Assembly (NCBI GenBank): GCA_965203375.1
Contig: OZ241886.1
Coordinates: 62,001-126,000, forward strand
Reading direction: 5' to 3'
DNA length: 64,000 nucleotides
DNA from: CATQHS01 sp965203375
GTDB taxonomy: Bacteria > Actinomycetota > Acidimicrobiia > Acidimicrobiales > Aldehydirespiratoraceae
A program made the position numbers and the translations under genes. The first letter of the stretch is position 1, and each line of letters begins with the position of its first letter. The notes beneath the pieces were generated by a model. That model saw nothing but the letters and a program-made list of their open reading frames with translations. It did no database searches and was not told where the DNA came from. Below, in pieces: positions 51,530 to 59,855 of this stretch.

Positions 51530-52842
51530 TGATCTACTCCACCCGCAATATCGGCAATTTTATCAGGGTAAAAGCCCCCTAATAAGACATCATTTAATGC
51601 ATGCTTTATGGCCTCAGCGTTTTCGCCTACAGAGTGGTATCCGACTTTCTTTGCTTTAATCTTTGCCCTCTTGCCGATATTGACTGTCGACTCAACAGCA
51701 GCCACTACCTGACGAGCAAGGACCTCTTCAACGTCTAGATGTTTGCCGCGACCAACAGTACTACTTGTACCGAGGGGGACTCTAAGTTTACTGTCCAAAT
51801 ATTTAATAATGGCATCAGACAACGGCATATCCGAGATCAGTGGCTGACGTCTCCTGCCGCCGTCCAGTACTTGCATTGCACCAAAGAGTCCAGGGGCATC
51901 AAACACTTCGCAGAGATCCGAGATACCAAATGCAACTACGGCTAGTGCCGAAGCATTGCACCGCGTCAGTAAAGTGTGTGCTGCCACAAAATCTGACTGA
52001 TCAACCAATCCCGAAAGAGTGTCAATCACCAGGACGACGACGCCGAGTTCTTCAACTCGGGCGATACCTGCCCATCCACGTTCAGAAGCGTCAACGGTGC
52101 GCAGATTAATGAACGGCTCTACAAAGGCGGAGGTGCGAAGACCATCAAGCGCTTCTTGCAACCGACGAAGTTCAGCGTTGGACTCACTATCGGGGGGATG
52201 CACAGATTTGACCTGATGGTCAGTAAGCTGGATAAGCTGATCCGCCAACCATTGACGAATTTCAAGCCGAGGATCATCCGGTCTCTCGATCGGATGACCG
52301 GCATAGACCCCTTCCATGTCTGATAGGTTTAAGAGATCTATATCACGACAAGGCACTATCTTCTTGCACAATGAGCTAGCGGGGACGTTTACGCGTAACC
52401 GACTGTAGATGGAGATCGAAACGCCCAGTGGCGACAACTTCGCTGGAACGATCTGACATTCGTCATCAGCTAGTTCGACATCAATTATGATCGGGATGAC
52501 TACAGCGCCGACTTCGCCAACCGATCGGACTAGAACTACAATGCTAGCCGGCTCTTTAGTCACCCATAGCTCCCCAGCCTTAGCGCTATCACCTTGCCTA
52601 TCTAGAGTTTCAATTAGGTTGAACTCAGGTACTGTCACATCACTAAGGGACGAAAGTGCCACGCGAGGCTGTCCAACCAAGCGCTGTCGTTTGATGCGGC
52701 ATAACAAGCACTGGGCTAGATGGGCTTCCATGACACCAGAAGACTCCGGGTCTAGGAGCCCATCCACTAAATCAGCGATCTCCATATCTAAGGGGTGATC
52801 TCCAGACCCCAGTGCTAGATCAGTACGTCGCATTGTGTCCAT
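51526..52842 (-). CDS. Anti-sigma-like zinc-finger protein with unknown C-terminal part
   Basis: A 438-residue protein. HPLDMEIADLVDGLLDPESS followed by HLAQCLLC is an HxxxCxxC zf-HC2/ZAS domain as in anti-sigma factors (residues about 14-55). No membrane segment follows. The middle (LGVVVLVIDTLSGLVDQSDF) and the Lys-rich end (RAKIKAKKVGYHSVGEN) match nothing I know. It overlaps the sigma-like gene by 14-23 bp. It probably binds the sigma-like protein in the cytosol and may link it to the ATPase. ATG at 52833 is an alternative start. Confidence 0.65.
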   Translation of the reverse strand: MDTMRRTDLALGSGDHPLDMEIADLVDGLLDPESSGVMEAHLAQCLLCRIKRQRLVGQPRVALSSLSDVTVPEFNLIETLDRQGDSAKAGELWVTKEPASIVVLVRSVGEVGAVVIPIIIDVELADDECQIVPAKLSPLGVSISIYSRLRVNVPASSLCKKIVPCRDIDLLNLSDMEGVYAGHPIERPDDPRLEIRQWLADQLIQLTDHQVKSVHPPDSESNAELRRLQEALDGLRTSAFVEPFINLRTVDASERGWAGIARVEELGVVVLVIDTLSGLVDQSDFVAAHTLLTRCNASALAVVAFGISDLCEVFDAPGLFGAMQVLDGGRRRQPLISDMPLSDAIIKYLDSKLRVPLGTSSTVGRGKHLDVEEVLARQVVAAVESTVNIGKRAKIKAKKVGYHSVGENAEAIKHALNDVLLGGFYPDKIADIAGGVDQ

Positions 52843-53776
52843 CCGTCCATTCAGTCGCCCATTCTCTAGCCTTACTCAGCATTATATCAGCAATTTCCTG
52901 GCCTTGCTCCTCGTCGCGCAACTCGGCGCGAATGATAGCCACTGCTCTCAATTTTATGATCGCTGCGGTTGATTTGCTCACAAGCAGAGTCTTGCCTAAG
53001 GCCGCAGTTGACAGATCAGCGAGTCCAACCGCCACTCGTTCCGAATCATTCAACAGTTTAAGAACCTCCTCTGCTCGTATGGTTGTGAGTACCTCTTCAG
53101 CGGTAGCGTCATAGCTGGTTTCAACACTCTGAGGCGGGTCAAAAGCAACAGTGTCAACCGTCAAAGGTGTCTGACCGATACATAGACGTTCAGCCACGAC
53201 TTGTGCAATTACCGAGGGCCGTAGAGGCCCCTTAGCATGCATCAAGAGCGCCCTAGCAAGGTGAATGATCGACGCTTTGTCAATGTCTGGCCCCTTACGA
53301 CGAGAACTCTTTCGCCAGGTAGTAGGAATATTGACATGAATTCTACTCGCCACCGCTATAAGATCTTCCAGGTCGACAACTGCATACTCATCCGTCATAT
53401 TAGCCAATCTCCAGCAGTCGCCAGTTCGTTCAAAAGACCGGTCAGTCCCAAGAACTCCATTGACCCTGAGAACGAGTCTGCCGACTTCGGTGCGACGGCC
53501 GATATCGGAGAGAAAGTTTCGGATCATTGCCTGCAGAATACGGTGGAGTCCGTCTTCGCTCACACATCGGAGACGGAGATCTGCAAGACGACGAGGTGTT
53601 TGCAGCGATGCAAAAAACTCGGCAGTCATCACCGATACTGCCTCGTTATCCCAGCGTTCGCACTCCTCTGGTGGCGGGAAATTGCGAGCGATTGCCACCG
53701 AGTGAATGGTTCTAGCAACCACGGCAACGAACGCGTCCGCTGGTTGACCACTTTTGAGCTCTGTCAGCGCGCTCAT
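52820..53776 (-). CDS. Sigma-factor-like protein
   Basis: A 318-residue protein. Residues 35-105 resemble sigma region 2: AVSVMTAEFFASLQTPRRLA and LHRILQAMIRNFLSDIGRRT. Residues 245-300 resemble region 4: LLNDSERVAVGLADLSTAAL, then KTLLVSKSTAAIIKLRAVAI. The link between the two is longer than in typical ECF factors. The zinc-finger anti-sigma-like partner next door supports the reading. ATG at 53776 was chosen because AGGAG lies 8 nt upstream and ATGA overlaps the toxin stop. Divergence is strong, so the call is tentative. Confidence 0.6.
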   Translation of the reverse strand: MSALTELKSGQPADAFVAVVARTIHSVAIARNFPPPEECERWDNEAVSVMTAEFFASLQTPRRLADLRLRCVSEDGLHRILQAMIRNFLSDIGRRTEVGRLVLRVNGVLGTDRSFERTGDCWRLANMTDEYAVVDLEDLIAVASRIHVNIPTTWRKSSRRKGPDIDKASIIHLARALLMHAKGPLRPSVIAQVVAERLCIGQTPLTVDTVAFDPPQSVETSYDATAEEVLTTIRAEEVLKLLNDSERVAVGLADLSTAALGKTLLVSKSTAAIIKLRAVAIIRAELRDEEQGQEIADIMLSKAREWATEWTDGHNATY

Positions 53777-54132
53777 AGGTTGAACTCCTGGAGAATCCAC
53801 GCAAAGGTTTCCTGATCAAGCATCTCAAACGAATGCACGGAATTGGGGGTCCAGAGTTGACACTGGACGAGAAGGAGTCTGGAGAAGTGACCCGGCTTGT
53901 TGAGCCCAAGGCTAGGTTGACGGTCATGCGCCACGCCGGAACCATCAGTGGTTGATCGGGTGACGACGATGACCGTGCCATAAACCGTGTCGGGCGCGGA
54001 GATGACCACACCGGGGCGGGAATCTTCTGGATCGCCAGGACCAAGGAGTTCCGATTTGAGCCAGTACAGGCGACGCACATCCGGTATGAATGGCTCAGAC
54101 GCCGCTGCCAACCCCGGCGGGAGTTCTATCAC
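53773..54132 (-). CDS. MazF/PemK-like toxin
   Basis: A 119-residue protein. RRLYWLKSEL, GDPEDSRPGVVISAP and TVIVVTRST follow the MazF/PemK order (G-D-V-Y-W, R-P-V-V-V-S, V-V-P-L-T); a longer N-terminus precedes it. Such proteins are ribosome-independent mRNA endonucleases. No antitoxin ORF lies upstream. As first gene of the operon it may be controlled by the downstream sigma/anti-sigma pair. GTG start. Confidence 0.65.
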   Translation of the reverse strand: MIELPPGLAAASEPFIPDVRRLYWLKSELLGPGDPEDSRPGVVISAPDTVYGTVIVVTRSTTDGSGVAHDRQPSLGLNKPGHFSRLLLVQCQLWTPNSVHSFEMLDQETFAWILQEFNL

Positions 54133-54266
54133 TAGACCACACCATCACACCGAGTAAGCAGAAGATCCCGCGCAACCCGTGAACGGCGAACTACCTCGAG
54201 CATGCGCGGTTACCGACATAGTTGATAGTCTTATACGTAGAAGCGTTCACCATCGTCCACCAGCTA

Positions 54267-55319
54267 CTACTGATTACCGAAAGCGCGGCGGGCGATCAGG
54301 GTCTCGGCGATTTGGACGGCGTTGAGGGCGGCGCCCTTGCGGAGGTTGTCGCCCGACACGAACAGCGACAGGCCGTGGCGATGCACCGGGTCGCGGCGGA
54401 TCCGGCCCACTAGCGACGGGTCGGCCCCGGCCGCCTTCAGCGGGGTCGGCACGTCGACCAGCGCCACCCCGGGCGCGTCGGCCAGCACCCGGGCAGCCTC
54501 GGAGGGGTCGATGGGGCGGCGGAAGGCGACGCTGATCGACAGCGAATGCCCGGTGTACACCGGCACCCGCACGCAGGTGGCCGACACCGTCAGGTCGGGC
54601 AGCTCCAGGATCTTGCGGCTCTCGTTGCGCAGCTTCAGCTCCTCGTCGGTCTCGCCCGAGCCGTCGGCGGCCATCCGGCCGGCCAAGGGCACCACGTTGA
54701 AGGCGATGGGCTCGGCGAACACCTCCGGCGGCCCCATCTCCGCCGCGCCCCCGTCATAGGTCAGCGCCGGGGCGTCGGCCCCCGCGACCTGAACCTGCCG
54801 GTCCAGCTCCCGCACCCCGGCCAGACCCGCCCCGGACACGGCTTGGTAGGTGGACACCACCATGGCCTCGAGCCCGGCGGCGGCGTCGAGGGCCTTCAAC
54901 GGCGGCATGGCCGCCATGGTCGTGCAGTTGGGGTTGGCCACGATGCCCTTCGGCATCGAGTCCAGGGCGTGGGGGTTGACTTCGGAGACCACCAGGGGCA
55001 CCTCGTCGTCGGCCCGCCAGGCCGAGGAGTTGTCGATCACCACCGCCCCCGCTGCGGCCGCGACCGGGGCCAGGGCCCGGCTGGTCGAGGCGCCGGCCGA
55101 GAACAGGCAGAGGTCCAGCCCCGAGTAGTCGGCGGAGGCCGCGTCCTCCACGGCCACCCGGCGGTCTCGCCACTCCAGCACCGAGCCGGCCGAGCGGGCC
55201 GAGGCGAAGAACCGCAGCCCGCCGATCTGAAGGTCCCGCTCGGCCAGCAGGGTCCGCATGACCCCGCCCACTTGGCCGGTCGCGCCCACCACCCCGACGT
55301 TCACGACCCCGTTTTCCAT
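54267..55319 (-). CDS. asd: Aspartate-semialdehyde dehydrogenase
   Basis: A 350-residue enzyme. NVGVVGATGQVGGVMRTLL binds NADP, IVANPNCTTMAAMPPLKALD holds the catalytic Cys, and RVPVYTGHSLSISVAF the catalytic His. It reduces aspartyl phosphate to the semialdehyde for lysine, methionine and threonine. It is encoded 11 nt after lysC on the same strand, the classical order. Confidence 0.95.
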   Translation of the reverse strand: MENGVVNVGVVGATGQVGGVMRTLLAERDLQIGGLRFFASARSAGSVLEWRDRRVAVEDAASADYSGLDLCLFSAGASTSRALAPVAAAAGAVVIDNSSAWRADDEVPLVVSEVNPHALDSMPKGIVANPNCTTMAAMPPLKALDAAAGLEAMVVSTYQAVSGAGLAGVRELDRQVQVAGADAPALTYDGGAAEMGPPEVFAEPIAFNVVPLAGRMAADGSGETDEELKLRNESRKILELPDLTVSATCVRVPVYTGHSLSISVAFRRPIDPSEAARVLADAPGVALVDVPTPLKAAGADPSLVGRIRRDPVHRHGLSLFVSGDNLRKGAALNAVQIAETLIARRAFGNQ

Positions 55320-55330
55320 GGGCCGGAAGG

Positions 55331-56566
55331 CTACAGACCGGCCCGGTCCTCGGGGGCCTTGTCCAGCTCGAAGGCGGCGTGCAGGGCCGCCACCGCCCGG
55401 TCGATGTCGCCGGCCCGGATCACGCAGGAGATGCGGATGGCCGAAGTGGAGATCATCTCGATGTTGATGCCCGCGGCGGCCAGCGTCTCGAACATGTGGG
55501 CCGCCACCCCGGGATGGGTCTGCATCCCGGCGCCGACCAGGCTCACCCGGGCGATTTCGTCATCGGCGCTGGCGCCGGAGGCCTCCAAGTCGTCCTGCAG
55601 GTCGAACACCACCTCCCGGGCCACGGCGAGCTGCTCGGCGGGGACGGTGAAGCTGATGTCGGTGATCCCGTCCCGGGACACGTTCTGCACGATCATGTCG
55701 ACGTTCACTTCACGGCGGGCCAGGGCCCTGAAGAGCCGGGCCGCCACCCCCGGCTTGTCGGCCACGCCCGAGACGGTCAGCTTGGCTTCGGATGTGTCGT
55801 GGGTGACGGCGGAGATCACCGCTCGCTCCATCGAATCCTCCCCGGTTACCCAAGTGCCCGGCGCCCAGGTGAAGGCGGAGCGCACGTGCAGTTTCACACC
55901 GTAGGTCCTGGCCAGCTCGACCGACCGAATGGTGGGCTTGGGGCATCCGGTGGCGGTCATGTCCAGCAGCTCCTCGAAGGAGATCCGGTCCATGCGCCGG
56001 GCCTCGGGCACCACCCGGGGGTCGGCGGTGAACACGCCGGGCACGTCGGTGTAGAGCTCGCAGGCGTCGGCCCCCAGGGCGTGGGCCAGGGCCACGGCGG
56101 TGGTGTCGGAACCGCCCCGGCCGAAGAACGTGATGTCGTTGCCGGTCGACACCCCCTGGGACCCGCCCACCACCGGCACCACCCCGTCGGCCACCGCGGC
56201 GGCCACCCGGTCGGGGGCGATGGACAGGATGCGGGCGTTGGTGTGGGTGGTGTCGGTGAGGAACCCGGCCTGGCTGCCGGTGAGCGAGGCGGCCGCCACC
56301 CCCCGGTCGGCGATGGCCATGGCCACCAAGGCGCAGGCCTTGCGCTCCCCCCCGGTGATCAGCATGTCCAGCTCCCGGCCGGGCGGGTCGTCGGAGACCT
56401 GGCGGGCCAGCCGGAGCAGCTCGTCGGTCTCGGCCCCCATGGCCGACACCACCAGCACCAAGTCGTCGCCCCGGCGGCGGACCCGGGCCGCGTGGTCGGC
56501 CACCTCCCGGATGCGGCCGGGGTCGGCGACGGAGGTGCCCCCGAACTTCTCGACCACCAGCGCCAC
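55331..56566 (-). CDS. lysC: Aspartate kinase
   Basis: A 411-residue enzyme. VALVVEKFGGTSVADPGRI binds ATP; GRGGSDTTAVALAHALGADA and CELYTDVPGVFTADPR are the kinase core; two ACT domains follow (about 270-400), with SLVGAGMQTHPGVAAHMFET. It makes aspartyl phosphate and is probably subject to amino-acid feedback through the ACT domains. GTG at 56566 was chosen because TAGCCT is 7 nt upstream and the motif begins there. Confidence 0.95.
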   Translation of the reverse strand: MALVVEKFGGTSVADPGRIREVADHAARVRRRGDDLVLVVSAMGAETDELLRLARQVSDDPPGRELDMLITGGERKACALVAMAIADRGVAAASLTGSQAGFLTDTTHTNARILSIAPDRVAAAVADGVVPVVGGSQGVSTGNDITFFGRGGSDTTAVALAHALGADACELYTDVPGVFTADPRVVPEARRMDRISFEELLDMTATGCPKPTIRSVELARTYGVKLHVRSAFTWAPGTWVTGEDSMERAVISAVTHDTSEAKLTVSGVADKPGVAARLFRALARREVNVDMIVQNVSRDGITDISFTVPAEQLAVAREVVFDLQDDLEASGASADDEIARVSLVGAGMQTHPGVAAHMFETLAAAGINIEMISTSAIRISCVIRAGDIDRAVAALHAAFELDKAPEDRAGL

Positions 56567-56573
56567 GCCCCGA

Positions 56574-56579
56574 AGGCTA
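56574..56579 (-). promoter_or_regulatory. -10 box TAGCCT, leaderless start of lysC
   Basis: On the minus strand TAGCCT, then 7 nt, then the GTG at 56566. Confidence 0.55.
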
Positions 56580-56721
56580 CCGACGCCCCTCGCCGCGGGG
56601 TCCAAGATGGCTAAGGCAATCTCAGGTTGGCGACGCCCACCCTTTCGCGAAAGGTTGCAAAAGTATTATTTGTTTCACTTTGGCAAGTGGCGGCGGGCCG
56701 TTGCGCTGTCTCGTCTGCACC

Positions 56722-57285
56722 TTACCGCAGCACGAAGAGCTCCAGGCTGCGCTGGCCGTCGGCCCGGGGGCCGCTCAGCCACACCTCGTCGACCGCCTCC
56801 CGCACTCGTCGGTCGTCAGCGACCGTGGTCGGAGACGAGAAGTCGATGACTGCGGCGAGCCATCCGGGGCGACTGAACAGGCCGAGCGACCCGACTGCGG
56901 CCAGGGGGCCGAGGCAGCCGATCCCAGCAGCCAGCCGCTCGCCGGCGTCACCGAGCCCGGCCAGCGCGTCCAGGATCTGATCGGGCCCGGCCCCGGACGG
57001 GCTGGAGGCCAGGCGCGACCAGCGGGGCTCACCCCCGGGCCGTCGCAGCCCGGCCGCCCGGAGCCGGCGCACCAGCTCGCGGCTGTTCGCTGCCACGGCT
57101 CCGGCGGCCAAGGCCCTGGCCCGGTCGGTCTCGTCCACGTCGTAGTGATCGCCCTGGAAGCCGATCCGGCGCAGGCCTATGGACTGGGCTAGCTCGTGCA
57201 GTTCGTCGTAGCTCGAATCGCTGACCAAGTGGGCCCAGAGCCGGCCCCGCCAGGGCCACCGGGCCTCGTCCACCAGCACGGCCAC
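56722..57285 (-). CDS. DUF4031-domain protein
   Basis: A 187-residue protein. VAVLVDEARWPWRGRLWAHL, SDSSYDELHELAQSIGL and FQGDHYDVDE form the DUF4031 domain (residues 1-80). The C-terminal half (about residues 90-185) is Ala/Gly-rich with no match. Function unknown. GTG at 57285 was chosen because TACCGT is 6 nt upstream; the upstream frame to 57468 is simple Arg/Ser/Pro. Confidence 0.78.
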   Translation of the reverse strand: MAVLVDEARWPWRGRLWAHLVSDSSYDELHELAQSIGLRRIGFQGDHYDVDETDRARALAAGAVAANSRELVRRLRAAGLRRPGGEPRWSRLASSPSGAGPDQILDALAGLGDAGERLAAGIGCLGPLAAVGSLGLFSRPGWLAAVIDFSSPTTVADDRRVREAVDEVWLSGPRADGQRSLELFVLR

Positions 57286-57291
57286 CCGGCC

Positions 57292-57297
57292 ACGGTA
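57292..57297 (-). promoter_or_regulatory. -10 box TACCGT, leaderless start of the DUF4031 gene
   Basis: On the minus strand TACCGT, then 6 nt, then the GTG at 57285. Confidence 0.5.
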
Positions 57298-57500
57298 ACC
57301 ACCGACCCGCGGGGAGTCCTCCGACCATTCCGCGGCCGGCGGCCGGGCCACCCTAAACGACAAAGGCGAGCAAGCAGCCCGCCGGGACAGCGGCCAGCCT
57401 GCCACCGCGGCCAACGACCTTTTCCAAACGACCCGCGAGCAAGCAGCCCGCCGGTCCGGGCTGTCCAATCCGGGCGGCGATCCGTGACAAGCTTTGTCCG

Positions 57501-57899
57501 GTGAGCCAGGCCCACGCCGCCGACGAGATCCTGTTGCGGGTGCCGGCCCGGGCGGCCTATGCCCGGGTCGTGCGGGACGGCATCGCGGCCCTGGCCGACC
57601 GCCGAGGCTTCTCCGAAAGCCAGATCGAAGACCTCGGCACCGCCGTCGAAGAGGCCATGGCCCTTCTCATGGCGGCCGACGGCCGGGGACGAACCGACGA
57701 AGAAGCCGCCGTCGAATGCGTGTTCAGGCTCAAGGACGGTGGTTTGGAGATCGAGGCCATCCGCAGCGACCGGGCGCCGCTGCCCCCTGGCGCCAGCGAC
57801 CGGTTCAGCCGCCAGGCCGGTCAACTCGTCGACGAATGCGATCTGGACGAAGCCGCCGCCCGCATCCGCCTGCGCAAGCTGTCCCACCCGACGACCTGA
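57501..57899 (+). CDS. RsbW-like HATPase fold, degenerate
   Basis: A 132-residue protein. Residues 15-55, with YARVVRDGIAALADRRGF and DLGTAVEEAMALLM, match the first helices of anti-sigma kinase/HATPase_c_2 proteins; VECVFRLKDGGLEIEAI is the next strand pair. The ATP-lid motifs DxGxG and GxGL are absent, so ATP binding is doubtful. It may be a partner-switching protein. GTG start; CAAGCT 7 nt before it could serve as a weak -10. Confidence 0.55.
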   Translation: MSQAHAADEILLRVPARAAYARVVRDGIAALADRRGFSESQIEDLGTAVEEAMALLMAADGRGRTDEEAAVECVFRLKDGGLEIEAIRSDRAPLPPGASDRFSRQAGQLVDECDLDEAAARIRLRKLSHPTT

Positions 57900-57915
57900 A
57901 ATCACGGTCCCGGCC

Positions 57916-58190
57916 CTAGGCCAAACTCCGGCGGCCGTCGGCCAGCTTCAAGAACCTTTTCGCCGTTTCTTGGACCATGTGGTGATCGGGCAGATCCGAC
58001 ACCGCGGCCCTGACCGCTTCGGGGAACCTGGCCACGATGTCTTCCACGACGGCCCGTCCCACCCGCGGTCGGAGCCCCAGCGCCCGGCTGGTGTGCGCCC
58101 AGTAGCCGTCTTGTTCGGCTTCAACCAGGCTGCCGGTGCCGAACGCCCACATAGCCAAGGCCATGCTCGCGGCGGCTCATGAGCGCCCAT
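57916..58190 (-). pseudogene. hipA remnant with the centre deleted
   Basis: LAMWAFGTGSLVEAEQDG resembles the N-terminal strand of HipA kinases (LAVWL-G--VG-LE-D), and then DIVARFPEAVRAAVSDLP with AKRFLKLADG resembles the extreme C-terminus. The roughly 300-residue kinase core between them is missing. It directly follows an intact hipB, in hipBA order. Confidence 0.55.
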
Positions 58191-58446
58191 TCGCATCGTC
58201 GGGGCGGGGGCGGTCTTCAACGACCTCCACGGTCAGCCCGAGCCCCAGCGTCTCGGCCAGATCCATGACCAGGCCCAGTTCGCAGCCCGGCTTTCCGTTT
58301 TCCAGGCCGCTGAGCCATCGGGCCGACACGTGGGTCAGCGACGCGCACTCAGCCTGTGTCAACCCCAGCGCCAGACGACGGCGGCGCATGGCCTGCCCGA
58401 GCCGGTGGGGGCTGCGGATGGCTCGCTCCAAGATCTCCTCTGGCAT
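58177..58446 (-). CDS. hipB: HipB-like XRE antitoxin/repressor
   Basis: An 89-residue HTH_3 protein. RLGQAMRRRRLALGLTQAEC and SLTHVSARWLSGLENGKPG form the HTH, followed by the short LGLGLTVEVVE strand typical of HipB. It represses its own operon with HipA; here the partner is collapsed. The upstream operator-like repeats (58478-58560) are intact, so it probably still represses itself. Confidence 0.8.
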   Translation of the reverse strand: MPEEILERAIRSPHRLGQAMRRRRLALGLTQAECASLTHVSARWLSGLENGKPGCELGLVMDLAETLGLGLTVEVVEDRPRPDDANGRS

Positions 58447-58477
58447 GGCTTGCTCACTCCCGGCCGCCGGTCTGCAC

Positions 58478-58560
58478 GAACGATCATATCATGACTTTTT
58501 CGGCGGATCGGAACGAACGATTATATCACGATCATTTAGGGCAGATCAGAACGAACGGTA
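58478..58560. promoter_or_regulatory. Operator-like direct repeats before hipB
   Basis: GAACGATCATATCATGA at 58478, GAACGATTATATCACGA at 58515 and a shorter GAACGGTAATG at 58554: period 37-39 bp, with a TCATATCATGA-like palindromic core. A+T-rich; likely HipB sites over the promoter. Confidence 0.6.
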
Positions 58561-58580
58561 ATGTTCGCTGGCGAACTCGC

Positions 58581-59018
58581 TTACCGCCCGGTTGAGCCGA
58601 ATCCGGCCTCGCCCCGGTCGGAGGGCTCCAGATCTTCGGCCTCCACCAGCCGGACGTGCTCGACGGCTTGGACGACGAGCTGGGCGATCCGCTGGCCTCG
58701 CTCCACGGTGAAAGCCCGGGCCGGGTTGGTGTTGACCAGCAGCACCTTCAGCTCGCCCCGGTAGCCCGAGTCGACCAGACCCGGCGTGTTCAGGCAGGTC
58801 ACCCCGTGCTCGAGGGCCAGCCCGCTGCGGGGCTGCACGAAACCGGCATAGCCGGGGGGGATGGCCACGGCGACCCCGGTCGGCACCAAGGCCCGGCCCC
58901 CGCCCGCCGCCAGGGTGACCTCGCAGCGAGCGATGAGGTCGATCCCGGCGTCGCCGGCGTGGGCGTAGGCGGGGAGGGGAAGGTCGGGATCGAGACGGCG
59001 CACCGCCACGTCGAGCAC
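58581..59018 (-). CDS. dut: dUTP diphosphatase
   Basis: A 145-residue trimeric dUTPase with all five motifs: AHAGDAGIDL, PRSGLALEHG, GLVDSGYRGELKV, RIAQLVV and EAGFGSTG. It hydrolyses dUTP to dUMP. GTG at 59018 was chosen because TACTCT lies 6 nt upstream. Together with dcd it completes the dCTP-dUTP-dUMP route. Confidence 0.95.
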   Translation of the reverse strand: MLDVAVRRLDPDLPLPAYAHAGDAGIDLIARCEVTLAAGGGRALVPTGVAVAIPPGYAGFVQPRSGLALEHGVTCLNTPGLVDSGYRGELKVLLVNTNPARAFTVERGQRIAQLVVQAVEHVRLVEAEDLEPSDRGEAGFGSTGR

Positions 59019-59024
59019 CCGGCG

Positions 59025-59030
59025 AGAGTA
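59025..59030 (-). promoter_or_regulatory. -10 box TACTCT, leaderless start of dut
   Basis: On the minus strand TACTCT, then 6 nt, then the GTG at 59018. Confidence 0.55.
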
Positions 59031-59187
59031 GCCGGGCCAGCCGGGTCGCTCCATTCGCCGGACGCTGGCCACCCGCCAGTTTCCCGCACACCGGGGCCGA
59101 CGGCGTTGCCTCCCCCCGATCGGCGGGACGAAGGCGCCCGTCGCCGCACCGCCACCGGCCGGTCGAAGGCGCCGCCGCCCGCGCCGT

Positions 59188-59193
59188 TAACCT
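59188..59193 (+). promoter_or_regulatory. -10 box TAACCT, leaderless start of orn
   Basis: TAACCT, then 6 nt, then the GTG at 59200. Confidence 0.55.
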
Positions 59194-59199
59194 GGATCG

Positions 59200-59775
59200 G
59201 TGCTCGCTTGGATGGATCTGGAGATGACGGGCCTGGACCCCGACCGCCACCGGATCCTCGAGATAGCCGTCCTCGTCACCGACGACCACCTGAACCTGAT
59301 CGCCGAGGGCCCCGACTTGGTGGTGTTCCAGCCCCCCGAGGTCTTGGCCGAGATGGACGAGAAGGTCCGAGCCATGCACGACAGCAGCGGTCTGTTGAAG
59401 CTGGTGGCCGAGTCGACCCTCGATCTGGCCGCCGCCGGGCATCAGACCCAGTCGTTCCTCAACGAGCACATCGCCGAGCCGGGCGCCGTGCCCCTGTGCG
59501 GCAACTCCATCGGCGCCGACCGGCGGTTCCTGGCCCGCTACCTGCCCGAGATCGAGAACTTCCTGCACTACCGGTCGATCGACGTGTCCACCGTCAAGGA
59601 GCTGGCCCGGCGCTGGCGGCCCCAGGCCTACGAGCAGGCCCCGGAGAAGAAGAAGAGCCACCGCGCCCTCGACGACATCCACGAGAGCCTGGAGGAGCTG
59701 CGCTGGTACCGCCGGGAGTTCTTCCGCACCGACGGGCCGGGCGCCGGTCACCCCAGCGCCGAAAGCCCGCAGTGA
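59200..59775 (+). CDS. orn: Oligoribonuclease
   Basis: A 191-residue DEDDh 3'-5' exonuclease. LAWMDLEMTGLDP holds the DED metal ligands, CGNSIGADRRFLARYLPEIE the second Asp, and KKKSHRALDDIHESLEEL the final His/Asp. It degrades short RNA oligomers and pGpG in the cytosol. The stop TGA lies in a repeated junction shared with the next gene's start. Confidence 0.93.
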   Translation: MLAWMDLEMTGLDPDRHRILEIAVLVTDDHLNLIAEGPDLVVFQPPEVLAEMDEKVRAMHDSSGLLKLVAESTLDLAAAGHQTQSFLNEHIAEPGAVPLCGNSIGADRRFLARYLPEIENFLHYRSIDVSTVKELARRWRPQAYEQAPEKKKSHRALDDIHESLEELRWYRREFFRTDGPGAGHPSAESPQ

Positions 59776-59855
59776 CCGCTGGCCGCCCCGGCGCCCAGAA
59801 CCCGCAATGATCGCCAGCCGGCCCGGCGCCCAGAGCCCGCAGTGACCGCCAGCCG
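59764..59855. repeat. Three copies of the orn/MBL junction
   Basis: Units begin at 59764, 59800 and 59835 (about 36 bp). CCGCAGTGACCGC in the first holds the orn TGA; the same sequence in the third holds the GTG of the metallo-hydrolase. The middle copy reads CCGCAATGATCGC. Confidence 0.88.
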
